DNA of 64,000 nt, from NCBI GenBank assembly GCA_014925825.1, contig JACGCK010000088.1:62001-126000 (forward strand), in the 5' to 3' direction. The notes under the pieces are model-generated. The model searched no databases. It saw only the letters and a list, made by a program, of their open reading frames with translations, and was not told the DNA's origin. Source of the stretch: Pholiota molesta. Its lineage: Eukaryota > Basidiomycota > Agaricomycetes > Agaricales > Strophariaceae. Made by a program: the position numbers and the translations under genes. Positions 1 through 11,888 of this stretch are shown here, in pieces (the stretch's first letter is position 1; every line of letters begins with the position of its first letter).

Positions 1-259
1 TTCAGATAGTACGTGAGGCGCGTGAGGAGGTAAAGAATACGAGAATTCGAGGCATGGTGGTCGGGGAAGGTTGAACAGGCTCGCTGAGCGTATTCACCCA
101 ACAAATTCTCCGCACACGTGATACGTGACCTTCGGAGATCACCGACGTGGACTTAGAGCGTCGCGTCTACCATTGAAGTTTACCATTATCGGCCAACCTT
201 ATTAGACCATCGATTCAACAAAATCGTTGTCTGACGGAAGTACCGATCATGCGTAGCAC

Positions 260-660
260 AATTGATCAACACGCAGTTCTGTCAACTCTAGAATTCACCT
301 CTGCTAAGTGAGCCTGCCCATCAGGACATCGTTGAAATGAAACTGTTCCGACAGCATATACCTCAGCCCATTGGTTCTCTCATGTCTGATACTCATATCC
401 CACGTCGGTCCCTTCGAGGAATCCCTAACATCACAGCTCGAACTGCATACAACCTACTTGAAAGTATCCTTGCTGACCACATTCTCGGGTTACATCTTTC
501 AGATTTTATAAATTCGACTTCGCCCCAAGGTAGAGACTCAAGAGGTCTTTTCCAGACATGAGGCTCCGCAACGCTTGATAGATTGGGTTCTATATTTATT
601 CCTATCGGATAAGTGACTGAATTAGATCCCTTTCGGTAAAATTACAGCACTGTTATTCAT
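260..660 (+). pseudogene. Orphan 3' end of a two-motif family member
   Basis: The region contains an open frame at 337-561 with the words PQPIGSLMSDTHIPRRSL. It resembles the last exon-like frame of gene B (5453-5704: PQPITFSVADAETPRQPL). Downstream at 582-600 lies GGGTTCTATATTTATTCC, also seen near 5830 after gene B. The 12.5-13.06 kb block matches the same stretch. No two-motif coding exon lies upstream within the window, so this is either the 3' end of a member that begins left of the window or an orphaned tail. Functional status is unknown. Confidence 0.45.
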
Positions 661-864
661 ATCCTTACATTGATTAATGCCTCAATGTTCGTGCCATGCA
701 ATTGCACATGAGTGCGTTTCGCTGGATGCCAAATATATCAAGTATCAGATGTGATATCCTCGGGTGTTTGCGCTGTTCCCAATCTGCCTTCAAGGTACAT
801 ACCATATTTGCTCTTCCGTACCTCAGCTCATATGTGCGCAATTTAAATAAATCCTATATGAAAC

Positions 865-919
865 GATATGGAAAACATGTGTTAGTGTTGTGTGAGAATG
901 TATTGATAGAATTTTAGCG
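865..919 (+). promoter_or_regulatory. Shared upstream element, gene A
   Basis: GATATGGAAAACATGTG followed some 25 bp later by a TTAGCG core. Nearly the same sequence occurs at 13191-13247 (gene E) and 6963-7012 (gene C), and a shorter version at 4261-4290 (gene B). It sits about 315 bp before the ATG of gene A. It could be a regulatory site or simply flank dragged along in duplication. Confidence 0.45.
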
Positions 920-1117
920 TGCATAAATGGTTGTGTTTTCAAGTGTGGGCGTCGCTCGATCGAAATCATCGAATAAGGATGTCGTTATGTACCATTTCGA
1001 TTGAATTTGACCAAAGAACACCCTAGACACTAAGCATTATATCCCCAACAATCGGCTTACGAGGTTATACTTTTTACAGACATGCGTTCGGCCACTGGAC
1101 CGCCCTCATTTCCAAAA

Positions 1118-1126
1118 TATATATAA
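1118..1126 (+). promoter_or_regulatory. TATA box, gene A
   Basis: TATATATAA lies 55-63 bp before the ATG at 1181. All six family members have an equivalent TATATA-type box at similar distance, which supports the chosen starts. Confidence 0.55.
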
Positions 1127-1180
1127 TCTTCGCGAAACAGATGCGTCTCAACCAACTCCCTTCCGAGTTTCCTGCCCAGC

Positions 1181-1769
1181 ATGAGCGGAAACTTTACCAA
1201 CGAAGCCAAAGCGAACAAAAAACCGAATGAAGGAGTCAAATCGACGTACTTTCAAGGTGTCAAGGGCTGCAAAATTGGTTTAGGGAAATTTCGAACGATA
1301 GTCGGCAACTCGTACACTAATTATCTCCCTTCTGAGGTGGAGTCGGACAAGAAGGCGCTGAATTCGAAGTGCGACATTACGGTGACCTACTTCCCGGATG
1401 CTTCCGACGTCGACATCAAAGACGCCGACTGCGATATTGTTCTCGGCGATGCCTTCAATTTTTCTGAGCGTCGCAATGACGCTGGCAGTACCTGTATGTG
1501 CATCGCAACATCTAAATATTATTGCATTACTTAAAGCTTCAATCCACCACATAGGTAATCCTCCCGAGAAAACTAGCTCTCCGGAGGTTCTTGAACCACG
1601 AGGTTGGTATCTTAACTGGGCATTCGTTCACCCTCAGACCAGAAACGCTGAAATATCTAACCCCCACTGCATAGGTGTTCCCCCCGAGAAAATTAGCCGC
1701 CTCGATTCTATTAAACGACGACTCGGTATGTTTCTGGAATTTCATTCTCCCACAGGCCAGAAGCACTGA
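1181..1769 (+). CDS. Two-motif small protein A
   Basis: Function unknown. Exon 1 is 1181-1493 and exon 2 is 1555-1769, joined by a GT-AG intron (GTATGT...CATAG), giving 175 residues in frame. Motif 1 is at about residues 23-48 (YFQGVKGCKI...FRTIVGNSYT), motif 2 at about 69-93 (YFPDASDVDI...VLGDAFNF). No signal peptide or membrane segment is visible. The C-terminal part has PPEKTSSPE and RGWY, the latter shared with gene C. Within exon 2 the bases CCCACTGCATAG followed by GTTCC match an intron end in gene E but are read as coding here, so an old intron end may have become exon; an alternative GTATGT donor at about 1725 makes the last residues uncertain. The start is the first ATG after the TATA box. 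Confidence 0.6.
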
Positions 1770-1835
1770 AATTGCAATAGTGCCCTCTTCGAAAATCACC
1801 GTCCCAGTACAAAACCCTGAAGATTGACCCACCAA

Positions 1836-4260
1836 GACACGCGGCGTTGAGAAGGCAAGGCCCCCCTTCTTCTGAGTCCCTAGCCTAATCGGTAGGTGAA
1901 AAGTACTTCTAATTTACCAATGTTCTTACTGATAATCATTGTGCTTCCTCTTTGACTTCGCTACAGCACATTCCCTTTCCACTTACCGGCTGGTCCTGTC
2001 AGTGGAGTTGTCCCAAGTCTACGAGCACCTACGCGAAGCTTTCGTTTTAAGCTAGCCCACACAGAATAGATCGATTAAATTAGCCACGCGTCGTCATGTC
2101 TACTACACCTTGTCCTCATCTTCTTGTCCCGTGCATCTCGCTTTCAATGACATCTTCTATGTTACAGTTCAGCAGCAGAAGTTGAGGGATGTAAAGGAGA
2201 ATTGAGTCGTATAAATTCAGGGGACACAGCAAACGATGGCGAATTGCGTCCTGTGAATGCTGGTATTCTCTGTCCCTTGAATGCGAGTCTTTGGACCAGC
2301 AGCCATGAAGAAGAGCAGTCCGTGGTGTGAGGGATTCGAGACGACTCGCAGGTGGGATAGCGCTTCGACCGCGGTGCCAATGGCAATCAGTGATCAACGT
2401 TCAACTGTTATTATCACATCATCACATAACTCAGCGGGAAGTAGAACACATAACGCTGTTATAAATGAAGCAAGTCAGTGAGCGTCGTTTACAGCTGATA
2501 AATTTCTAACCCACCTTGCGTTTCCCTGACACTGCTTATTGTCGCCTTCAGCCTCATATGCCCATCCAGACGCCGTCCATGTAATTCGCTGTCATCTTAC
2601 TGAGCGAGGCTCGCATGGTCCGAACATGTGATATAACGGCGATGAAGAGGAAGGTCAAAGTCTGAAAGATTTGAGATGACTTTGGGGCATGATAGAGAAG
2701 AAGCGCCGGGGTGTGTGGTAGTGAGGAAGGTGATAGTGATATAAAGCACGGGTGTTAGAGATCAAGTTGACACGTCGCGCCGCCGGCCTTTGATAGGCAT
2801 AAACTCATAAGAGATTGAGTGAGGAGATCGCCGGCTGCAACGAAGGTTAGCAAATGATGAAAACAGAAAAACAGATGACGAACCGACGCTTGTGGGGACG
2901 TCGGCACTCTTAGTCCTATGTCCGCCTCAGTTTGGTCATATTCTCGCCTTCTTGGGGACCAACGTCGGTCTCGCGCAACAAGACATTTGCGTCGTTGGTA
3001 GGTCTACGTTGTGGATTAGCGGTTACTCACAATGACACGACATTGACAAGTAGAACACGTACAGGTTGCCACAGTGTTGAGAACCATCTTCACCATAATA
3101 TTGAGCCCAAGACATAGTCAGATAACATGAACCACAGTCTGCAGTAACGTTCATGAGCCAGAGCGACGGTTGGAAGCCGGGTACTTATATGGTTGGTTTG
3201 CGGACCTTGGCAATTGTAATGTTGACGATCAGAACTTTGATTCATCGCCCAGACAATCTTTCGGGCGCAGCATCTGTCCAAACAAGTAAGACATATTTTC
3301 CTGGTTAGAAAGAGATAGCAACATACTCGTCACGAATACACACATGGTGGACTGAGAAAGTAGAAAAAATACATGAAGCGAGGCGTTGTCAGATACTATT
3401 ACGTAACCAACATCACGCGTTTGACCCCTTTTCGCTCAATTCCACAATTTCCAGGTGATCATGAGTATAATGATGATTCCGTTACTGTCCAACCTAACCT
3501 TGGATCCGGAAAGATAACAAAACGCGTTGTCGAACGTCCTCCGATGCAGTTAAATAGTTTGAAGATCTCAGTGCTTCTAGTAGCTTATGGATATCCTCAA
3601 GGGTTTGCTGCATTTGCACACCAATTGCACACCCTCCCGGAAATAAAATATGCGGTCGAGTCGAACATCCTTCACGTCTTCCCAAATATTGTTTGTAATC
3701 CTGAGAGGTTTGACCGCTTCTTTGATCCAACTGTAATAAATTTTCGTCATGATGTATCTACGCCGAGTTCGCATGTTCGAAAATAAGCGCCCAGCATGTT
3801 TATATTGGCTGTGCCGCAATATCGGCAACCCAGTTAGCTGCCGTTATACCTGATAAGTGGTGTGTATGTGATGGCGCAAGGTCGTCTTTTCCCAATTATT
3901 ACGACAGATGATGAGGCGCGAAACGCCAAGCAGTTTCATCAGTGTCTTTCAATGCAATTACCGTGGGCCTTGGCCGTGGCCTACCACGCACAGTAGTTTG
4001 AATTAATGTTTCTTCCCCGCGAGGCAGTACCCAGCCTCATAGACTACGGTGATGAATCCTTTTTGAACGCAGTCAAAGTTTCAGGCCAGATCTCCCGAGG
4101 TGTACAGTGCAGCCCAATCTTGGTGCAAGAAATGTGTATTGCACACGAGCCTGTACTTCTGTCAGCAAACGCAAGGGCATGCGGAATATGTGCCGAATCA
4201 GCATGTTATCGCTCATGGTTTGAACAGTACTCGAAACACGTTTCGACGTTACATGCGAAT
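1836..4260. other. No supported gene
   Basis: Between the end of gene A and the upstream element of gene B, I see only short frames. The longest, at 3373-3786 (+, 137 residues), has no recognisable domain and is opposed by equally long frames on the minus strand (3494-3730, 3577-3828). The stretch to about 3360 belongs to the segmental duplication. Confidence 0.5.
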
Positions 4261-4290
4261 ACATGTTACTGTTAATAGAATTTTAGCGCT
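4261..4290 (+). promoter_or_regulatory. Shared upstream element, gene B (short form)
   Basis: ACATGTTACTGTTAATAGAA runs into TTTTAGCGC, matching the second half of the element before genes A, C and E. It lies about 350 bp before the ATG at 4613. Confidence 0.4.
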
Positions 4291-4581
4291 GGCAATATGA
4301 ATGAAGGTGTGCAGTATGTGTTTGCACACCAGATAATTCCGAACGCCATTGAACGGTATCTGGCCACATACTGGCTCAGAATTACTTAACGCAGATTGCA
4401 AAGCAAGAACAAGAAAATGTAATTCTAATAAATCTTACGATATAAGAAGACCCTCGCCTTTCATTATATGGGCAGTTTTGGCGCCAAAATATACTGACAA
4501 GTACCGGCCCACTATGATCGAGCACGAAACACATCTTTCCAACATGCCCACGCTCAACCCACGCTAAACGAAACATTGTCC

Positions 4582-4588
4582 TATATAA
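4582..4588 (+). promoter_or_regulatory. TATA box, gene B
   Basis: TATATAA 25-31 bp before the ATG at 4613, the closest of the six family TATA boxes. Confidence 0.5.
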
Positions 4589-4612
4589 GTAACATCCGCA
4601 CGATCCAAATCT

Positions 4613-5197
4613 ATGACAACTGAAGAACCAATTCCCATCCTATCTCAAATTCCCCAGATGAGCGTGAACTCTATTCCCTGCGGTGACATCGAATTCTACC
4701 CGGACGCCGAAGACTTCACCATCACGGATGGCGAATTCAATACCGTCCGAGGTAGTGTATACATCGGACCCGCTCTCCGAGAAGCGCCCCAACAGAAATC
4801 ATCACACTCCACAGGGCGAGTGACCTACTTTCCAAGAGCGAAAGGCTTCATAATTTTGGGTGGAAATTTTATGACGATAGGCGGAAACCTCTATGACACG
4901 AGGCCTCCAAAAATCCCCCCGACTAGTGCTAGTGAGGTCCCCCGCCGTGACGTACATAATACAAGTGAGCAGTACAGCATATACCACAACGTTGGTCCAT
5001 CGCCTGACACACGAACAATTTTCTATCAACAGACGCGAAATCTACTGGTGAGACTTGCTTGCCCGTATCCATGCCTAGATCGCAATGTTGAACGTAATAA
5101 CCAGGCTCCCATCATCGGCGCTGGCAAAAACAAAGTGAGCAGTCTGTTAAAAAAAAAAAGTCAGCATTCATCGAAGTCAATAATTGAATTTATATAG
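4613..5197 (+). CDS. Two-motif small protein B, divergent
   Basis: Family member with the least conserved motif 1 (FYPDAEDFTI...FNTVRGSVYI, about residues 27-52) and a clear motif 2 (YFPRAKGFII...FMTIGGNLYD, about 71-96). The unspliced frame is open for 194 residues. Donor-like GTGAGC sites at about 4967 and 5139 suggest that real introns exist and that the coding sequence continues to exons near 5200-5250 and 5453-5704, but I could not find one fully consistent splice path. Function is unknown. It lies between A and C, same strand. A longer N-terminal leader than its relatives is present, with a second ATG at residue 16. Confidence 0.5.
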   Translation: MTTEEPIPILSQIPQMSVNSIPCGDIEFYPDAEDFTITDGEFNTVRGSVYIGPALREAPQQKSSHSTGRVTYFPRAKGFIILGGNFMTIGGNLYDTRPPKIPPTSASEVPRRDVHNTSEQYSIYHNVGPSPDTRTIFYQQTRNLLVRLACPYPCLDRNVERNNQAPIIGAGKNKVSSLLKKKSQHSSKSIIEFI

Positions 5198-5452
5198 GAT
5201 CATCGCTACACGAACAGCATACTATGCCCAGTCCGAGTCGTGCAGGTATTTCAACCTTTTTAGTGACGGAATCATCGAATATTTTATCCAAATCTTATTT
5301 TGGGTTTAGCGTCTCGAAAAATGACGCAGCAATGGACAGGCCAGCAGAAAAACAACATGATAGCCTCAGATGTCAATGACATGGTGCGGCAAATAGATGT
5401 TCGACCATTTTTATTATACATATATCTATCTATCTTTAACACATTACTGCAG

Positions 5453-5704
5453 ACTGCCTGTGATTCTTCTGCTCCAGGAGAATTTCACTGTCAGAACACG
5501 GTCGAAACCAATCCGTTCCAATGTCAAGCAGATGATATCAGACGCTCTAATCCATTTCTATCGCAAATGCCTCAGCCCATTACTTTTTCTGTCGCTGATG
5601 CGGAGACTCCACGTCAACCTCTTTATGAATCCCCGACATCAGAAAATGCTTGGAATGGCTCGCACTATGCCCAGTCTACTCCGCCCGTTGCTACTTATAA
5701 GTAA
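5453..5704 (+). CDS. Possible last exon of gene B
   Basis: An AG acceptor (ATTACTGCAG) precedes an open frame that ends at TAA at 5704. It contains CDSSAPGEFHCQNTVETNPF and the PQPITFSVADAETPRQPL stretch that also appears in the orphan tail at 337-561. Its presence 3' of gene B in the same direction suggests it is part of B. Linkage to the first exon is inferred only. Confidence 0.35.
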   Translation, partial: TACDSSAPGEFHCQNTVETNPFQCQADDIRRSNPFLSQMPQPITFSVADAETPRQPLYESPTSENAWNGSHYAQSTPPVATYK

Positions 5705-6962
5705 ATCAGGAAGTATATTATATGGGGGCCATTGGTAAGTTCCGTGCCTGCCTACCATCCATTCTAATCCTCTGATATCTCCTCGCATCCACAGTTATCA
5801 GGTCGAACGATTTAATTCGGAGACTTGATGGGTTCTATATTTATTCCCACCGTTTAGAAGCTTATTACAGTTTTATCTGACGAAGGTGCTTGACTCTTGC
5901 TTTATCTATCATCCTCATATATCAATATACCAATGTTTGTAATGTATGATTATTCATAACTACACCTCGTTGGATCCAAGGAAAAATATTAGGTGCAACC
6001 ATGCAGTCTCTTCCCCAGCTTGTGTCTCTCTGTCGTGTCTTGCATTGGTTTCCAATATCTAAGGCATGAATCCTCCATTCCTCAAATTTGAAACGCACCA
6101 TTTTCAAGTATGGAACTAGCTGTCCCAGCGTGGCCGGCGGGCGTCGGCGGGCGTTTCAGGATAAGACCAACAATCCCCACTTTAGCCGCGTCTAGGTAAT
6201 TGGGGCTCCATGTTTGAAAGGGCACTTTACGGCGCCTGCGCATGCCGACGCACACTTGACAATGGACGTGCCAGCGTGTACGCTGACACGCCGACACGCT
6301 TATGCACGCCGGTGCGACGCTGGGCCATGTGAGAAAACCAACGCCCGAATCAACTCTTTTCTAGCCATATCATATAATCTCTAATTCTCCCCGTACGATA
6401 CAGCGTTGGGGCAGGTCAATTTAACTTTTCCTAGGAGCTTGGGATCTGGCGAGGCTCGGGAACGCGTCGAGCGGGTGCGCGCCGGGCAAGCACGCGATGG
6501 CAGGAGGCAAGGCAAGAGGATTTGTCACAACAACGCGCACACCTACATTCAAACATACTGCGCTACCGATGATATCTAATCTAATCCAGTCGCCATCAGC
6601 TCGGGCCAGTTGGGCCAGAGGCCACTACTATGGCATTGAACGATTTCAATTATAAATCTCAGATCACTCCTTCGTTGGTCCGACTTAAGTATGTGTATTT
6701 GGCAGATGTCTTCTCCTGGACCATTCCATAATGTCAGCATAGATGATATGTCCAGCAGTGCGAGCCGTTCTCCTGGGCCGCAGTATTCCTGAATAGAATG
6801 CTCCAGTCATATGAAGTTCTTCGAAAATCTCGATTACAAATTTCCATAGGATTCCACGGGTCAGGTAAGGCAAGAAAACAAGAACTTACATCCCTGATAT
6901 GCGCGGCATTCATAGATCATATTAAGAGGAAAAAGTAAGGTCATACACTGTGTGTATACCAA
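5705..6962. other. No supported gene
   Basis: The block near 5825-5850 (GGGTTCTATATTTATTCC) matches the 3' flank of the orphan tail at 582. The rest, including a GC-rich patch at 6110-6320 with repeated CCGGCGGGCGTCGG and CACGCCGACACGC words, has no frame I would call a gene. Confidence 0.45.
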
Positions 6963-7012
6963 GATATGGAAAACATGTGTCGAATGAATGCAACTATTAA
7001 TAGCCTTAGCGC
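6963..7012 (+). promoter_or_regulatory. Shared upstream element, gene C
   Basis: GATATGGAAAACATGTG, then ATTAATAGCCTTAGCGC, in the same order and spacing as before genes A and E, about 345 bp before the ATG of gene C. Confidence 0.45.
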
Positions 7013-7246
7013 CCAGAAATGTTTATGTGTGTGCGTCGTACAATAGAAACCCTTGGGAAACTTGAATGGGTTTGATTATATATCTCGTGCATTGCGTAAA
7101 TCTGCGCAAATAGGAAGCTTGACAATAGCTCCTGTCGCCGGCAGTCGGCTGATGATAATATCTGAGATTAGACTCATTTAGGGCAAATGTTGACAGGCTT
7201 GCTACCTCTATGCTTGCCACCTCCGAGCGGCGCTTTCGCAAAGTCC

Positions 7247-7253
7247 TATATAT
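7247..7253 (+). promoter_or_regulatory. TATA box, gene C
   Basis: TATATAT 55-61 bp before the ATG at 7308. Confidence 0.45.
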
Positions 7254-7307
7254 TGTATACGTACTCAATACCCCTCTTCAACAACGACTTTCTCCCAACC
7301 ACCCAAG

Positions 7308-7812
7308 ATGAGCAGCAACGCAACTGACGAAATTAGCACTGCGTTCTTCGGAAATGCTACAGCATTTAACATTGGCCGTGGGCGCTTCCGTACTGTCGCG
7401 GGCAACTCATACACAGGCTGCCAGCCCACCCGGCAACAATTGGACTCGAAGGCGCCGTCGCCTACCAAGTCCACAAACGTTTACTTCCATGGGGCTTCCA
7501 ACTTCGAAATCTTCGAGGGCGATTTCGATACTATTCGTGGCGATGCCATCGATTTCCCTTGGCATCACAACAAGGGTACTAGTAAGTTGTTCCGAATATT
7601 TGGGCATTTTTCCGTTACCATGTCTGACTCAATGGCTAAATATTCCTGCAGAGAAGAATAGCGAATTTCTCAAAACACGAGGTTGGTACGGCTTCGAAGA
7701 TTTATTCACCTTCAAACCAAAAACTGATTATCAAAATGGCGTAGGACTTGCTTCACGGGATAGCGTTCCCGTAAAAACGCTGGAAATGAACTCCTCAAAG
7801 CACGAGCTGTAG
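7308..7812 (+). CDS. Two-motif small protein C
   Basis: Cleanest family member. Exon 1 is 7308-7581 and exon 2 is 7652-7812 (GTAAGT donor, CCTGCAG acceptor), giving 144 residues in frame. Motif 1 covers about residues 13-38 (FFGNATAFNI...FRTVAGNSYT) and motif 2 about 59-83 (YFHGASNFEI...FDTIRGDAID); equivalent aromatic residues are 46 apart. The linker is rich in Gln, Ser, Pro and Lys. The C-terminus contains LKTRGWYGFEDLF, recalling EPRGWY in gene A. No signal peptide, membrane helix or enzyme domain is seen, so the motifs are the only obvious functional part. Function is not known to me; an assembly or oligomerisation role is inferred from the repeat form. Confidence 0.65.
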
Positions 7813-9530
7813 CGCAGGCCGCTTCGTAAGAAAACACTTCCGCTGAAGACGACACCTCTTTGCCAGACCCGGCCTTCACATGGTGCGAAGTATTCTCAAC
7901 ATACATATCTCACGGCTAACCTTATTTATTTATTCTGACTCTTGAACGTTCTTTCAACCGTTAATGATGTCAATACAGTTGACCTTCTTTAATGATTCAT
8001 GAACACCATGCGAGGATTCTATATTTGTATATGCCCGCACGGGGCGCATCGATCAGATTGAATTCACCTTCTATCACACCTCGAGCTCGTTCCTGTCGTG
8101 CTTTTGCATATGCTTCAATGTGAAATTGCACCCTGGGACTTTGCCTCGTCTCGACTTTGCCTCGTCTCGTACCGCATGTTGATTAATTTTTGAGGCATTA
8201 GAAAGCTTACGATTGGATGTTAGACCCTCAGCCTCAGCCCTTTGAAAGTTCTTCGTGATTTTCTTCCACTTCTACATCACGCCTGTCCCCAGGCAACGCA
8301 TGATGCGATAGACGGTGGCAGTGATTAACGGTGCTGTAAACAATCTCTCCAGGACGAAGTCACAATATTATGGTATTGGACAAGAATCGCTTTTCCACAT
8401 TCGACCACGGGTTTGCATACAGTTTCTAAATGCTATCAAGATACTTTGTAATAGAAATCTTGAGCGTGTTGTATGCTACGAACGTAAGTAACGCTGGCTT
8501 CCAAATTCTGCAGTGCAACTGCAGTGCGTTACCCTCTTTTCGCTCATTTTCTTGTTCACGCAGCTTATATCATTGACATGTTTCAAGTTATATACAATAG
8601 CTATAACATTAAGTATGTGTTCCAGCCCCACTTGATGTCGCCAAAACGTTTCTGTTCTTCCCGCTGGGCCCTGGCTTCGTGCGACGACGTGCACTAGGTC
8701 ATGTCGGCCAGTGACGCGGTATTAATACCGGCCGGAGTTTCGGAACCTATTTCTGTTTGTCACACGTTTCGATTCGTCTTGGTAACTTGGTTACACCTGC
8801 TTTTTCAACCCACTCTGCGGACGTCCACCATGATGACTATTTCCTCATAGCTTGTTATTGGAAAGACCTTCGAGTGCAAGAGCTTTTCGCATTGTATGCC
8901 AACCTGTGGCCGACACTTCCTGGGCCTGGATCACCTTGGCCGACTCGCTCTGCGCTTGCGATCCCTTGTTACATGGCTATCCTAGACCACCTACCTTTCT
9001 GCGCCAAACTGAACCTGTATCTCTAACTTTCGTCGCTAGAGGCCACCATACATTACCTCCACGTTGGCTGGGAATAGACCTCTTCACCGGAGTGGCTTGC
9101 GCTTACTTGGTTCGTCCAATGCTACGTGGGCATACCTGACAAAAGTAGGCGGGTTGGGGTGGGAATAATCAACGATCGACGGCCTGCCTCGAGGAGAGAG
9201 GAAACTCTGGAGTCAACTGCGCTTTGATTGGATGATCCTTCAAGCCTTCAAGGCTTCAGCTCTCGTATGGTACGAACTGATCAGTGTGCATCATGACGCC
9301 AACCGTGCTCACACCGGGCAGTCTTTCTTTCTCCATGGTGCACCACAGAAATCTGTGGCCTTCATACGGTACGCGAGGCAATCGCCCCCTGTCGATATCT
9401 CTGCTTCGGCGCATTGTAACAGCTACCTTGTTACATTTATAAAATTCAAATCACCCGTTCCCATCAAGGCGCAGTGAGCTTGTTCTATACTGACAACGAC
9501 CGCGATCTTTCTTTAAACGGTTACTCTGTA
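7813..9530. other. No firm gene; possible degenerate mobile-element relic
   Basis: Overlapping frames at 8757-9139 and 9232-9477 on the plus strand contain blocks that look like protein remains (for example LGIDLFTGVACAYLVRPMLR), interrupted by stops and frame changes. I could not assign a family. Nothing else is supported here. Confidence 0.3.
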
Positions 9531-9539
9531 GACATGTCA

Positions 9540-9547
9540 TATATAAA
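9540..9547 (+). promoter_or_regulatory. TATA box, gene D
   Basis: TATATAAA 52-59 bp before the ATG at 9599. Confidence 0.5.
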
Positions 9548-9598
9548 GTGCCATGAATCTTCATTTATTCCCATCTTCTTCCTTTTCAATGACCCGAC

Positions 9599-9896
9599 AT
9601 GGATCCATCGACTAACGTAGAATTCTTCACTGGCGCTAAAAACTTTAATATTCGGAATGGACGATTTCGCACAATAGCCGGCAACTCGTATACTGGCTAC
9701 CATCCTCCACCGGCTTCGCCTCCCCAAGAGCGGCCGCCTATGAGCAGCAGGACGTCCTTCTTTTCCAAGTCTTCCAATTTTGAGATTGGTGGTGGAGAAT
9801 TCGCCGCAATAAACGGCGATTCCTTTGACATCCCACAATCCTTCGATACACCTGGGCCTAGCTTGAATGATGGATACAACGACCCCAATCATAGTG
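9599..9896 (+). CDS. Two-motif small protein D, first exon
   Basis: Encodes MDPSTN followed at once by motif 1 (FFTGAKNFNI...FRTIAGNSYT, residues 9-33) and motif 2 (FFSKSSNFEI...FAAINGDSFD, residues 54-77), with a Pro-rich linker. A GTGAGT donor at 9897 ends the exon. Unspliced reading stops two codons later, so splicing is likely. Candidate downstream exons lie between 9989 and 10588, with frames containing NMTPARVDVAQAINV and GRGNVLQFAEP, but I could not choose one path. It is most like gene F in sequence and linker. Function unknown. Confidence 0.6.
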
Positions 9897-10101
9897 GTGA
9901 GTAGCTCTAGCATCTTGTATTTTTATGTTGCCATTACGAGCACAATTGTCTTCGACTTGCCTTACTCTAATACTACGTGGAACAAGCTTCGCGGGAGCCA
10001 CCTGAGGATATTGGGCAAATAAGGAATGTTCCTGATTACACGTGTATGACTTCAAGTTGTTCATCTATCTTGAATACCGAACCTCTAATCGAAGCCCGTG
10101 G

Positions 10102-10588
10102 CCGTTAGTTACTTCTTCTGCAGAGGGGCAGGAGATGCTCAATATGACGCCAGCTAGAGTTGATGTAGCTCAGGCCATCAATGTCTGTGTCGACGACATG
10201 CACCTCTCATCCTTCCTTAACTCAACGATGCTAGGACGCGGACAAATCCTCCAGTTCGTCTCCCGGAATAATGCATCCTGAAAACACAGATCAATGGAAC
10301 CCACCTCAAGTGCGAACGTCTCAGGCCGTTCATCCTCTTGCCGACGTAGTCGTCGAGCCAACACTTCTGACATCGCCGATGTCATATAGGACAACACCGG
10401 CGCAGTCTAACAGTTCTGGACCTCTTCCTATAGGAGACGAAGGCATTCCTGCTATACAAGGTAGGGGAAATGTTTTACAGTTCGCAGAGCCTCGTTCATA
10501 TTCCGAAAACCCAAATTATCCTGATACCTCGCCCTACACTCTCCTGAAGGTTTTCGAACACTTGAGACGGATCCTCCATCAAGGTTGA
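10102..10588 (+). CDS. Possible downstream exons of gene D
   Basis: After a TTCTTCTGCAG acceptor at about 10101, two overlapping frames continue to 10281 and 10588. Each contains a GRG(Q/N)(I/V)LQF word, a short internal repetition that suggests coding. Whether they join the gene D first exon is not settled. Confidence 0.3.
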
Positions 10589-10898
10589 CACGTCGCAAGT
10601 ACCTTGACGGCTCTCATCTCCTTTGAAAGCTAACGTTGCTGAACCTAGTCTGGAATTGGATCAAAAATATAGCAACAACTCAATGGCATCGCTTGCCTTT
10701 TGTCTCTGGTTCGAACGGAACCAGAACTTGAACGCGAGTCGCTACCTAGTCGGGAGCTTATTTATGTATCTTATAATTTTTATCATTGCTGATGTCTTGG
10801 AATCGATGAACAAGCTGGAACATGGGCTCAATCACCCTGTCAGTTTATATTTTTTTTCTTGAAAAAAGAGGGTAAAAGATGTGCGCAACGCACGATGA

Positions 10899-11888
10899 TC
10901 ATGCTGATCTGGCATCAAATGCAGTCGTTACACGGCGGTAGAAGACAAAGAGGGGGGTAGTAAACTGGAAACTATAGGTCCTCGAAGAGCTTGATGATGT
11001 TTCATCCGTCAGAGAGCCACAGTCAGAACAGTGAGCACTGCGCAGGGAAGTTGCGACAGAAGGAATGAAGAGACATGAGGCAGATCTCGTAGTAAAGCCT
11101 GGCAAATTCAAGCCACTCGATGACGCGCAGACCAGACAGCAGGACGTGTGCGTGGTGTATGCGTGCAAGTGCGAGAGGGACATGGAAAATAAAAGTCAAC
11201 GCAAGGCTAGTTTCCCGAGGGCAGAACTCCGATAAATCGACGATATCAACGAAGAGGGAAACCTGCAATCTTCAATGAATTTCAAAGGGCGCAGGAATCG
11301 ATACTTGATATCATCGTGTTGCGGGATATACGCAACTGTGTCGTGTCGTTGGCGCCAGGAAGGTCGGCTACTATCTACCGCTGCCACGTAACGTGTACGA
11401 GGTCCGCTGCGCCCACTTCGTTCTCGTCGTAGACCAATACAGCTTGGATGAAGATACGAGGGATTACATCAGCAGAGAAATTTTAGGCGAGGAAGGAAAC
11501 AACGTGAGAGAAGCTGAATGGCGAGGATATGTGTACGCCCTAGAGAGTGAGGTACGCTGAACGCGCCTGCCAAAATACTCCTGCATAGCTTCCTTGGCCT
11601 CGGCGTCCAGGTCTCAAACGGCGATGAAGGAAATATATGTTCGGGGAGAGAGCAGAAGTACGTATCAGGCAACGCATTTTCGTACACCATTACGTAGTGA
11701 GGACTGTATATCGCGTGTAGCCGAATATCATTGATCAACCAAATGATGCCAGCTGCTTCTTCCAAGTTGTCATCGATGTCATCTTCAATCATTCTTGAGT
11801 TTGAAGCTTTAATCTTCCGTGCAGCATCGAGTTTAATCGCCAATTTCTTATTGAAAATATGCGCTTTTTGATGCGCTTTTTGATACAA
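10899..11888 (-). CDS. Unidentified minus-strand coding remains
   Basis: Frames at 11469-11888 (139 residues), 11196-11387 and 11023-11268 follow each other on the minus strand and could be exons of one gene. Plausible protein blocks include DIDDNLEEAAGIIWLINDI, RFLRPLKFIEDC and LALARIHHAHVLLSGLRVIE. I recognise no family. Part of the 11.69-11.81 kb sequence is repeated near 16.2-16.3 kb, which argues that this is duplicated, possibly decaying sequence. Confidence 0.25.

Larger units (their letters stand above)
259..3362. repeat. Segmental duplication, copy 1
   Basis: This stretch is similar along nearly its whole length to 12503-16060. Matching blocks include the start near 262 (CTCTAGAATTCACCTCTGC against CTCTAGAATCCACCTCTCC near 12538), the upstream element at 865, gene A at 1181 against gene E at 13490, the block near 2230 against 15360, the block near 2550 against 15800, and the end near 3255 (GCAGCATCTGTCCA, repeated near 15952). 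The offset between copies grows from about 12.24 to 12.7 kb, so small insertions and deletions have accumulated. Both copies have the same orientation. Divergence is clear by eye, so the duplication is not recent. Confidence 0.85.

Noticed and set aside
8757..9480. Retroelement or recombinase gene
   Set aside because: The frames look like protein remains but I could not identify any catalytic motif or ends of an element.
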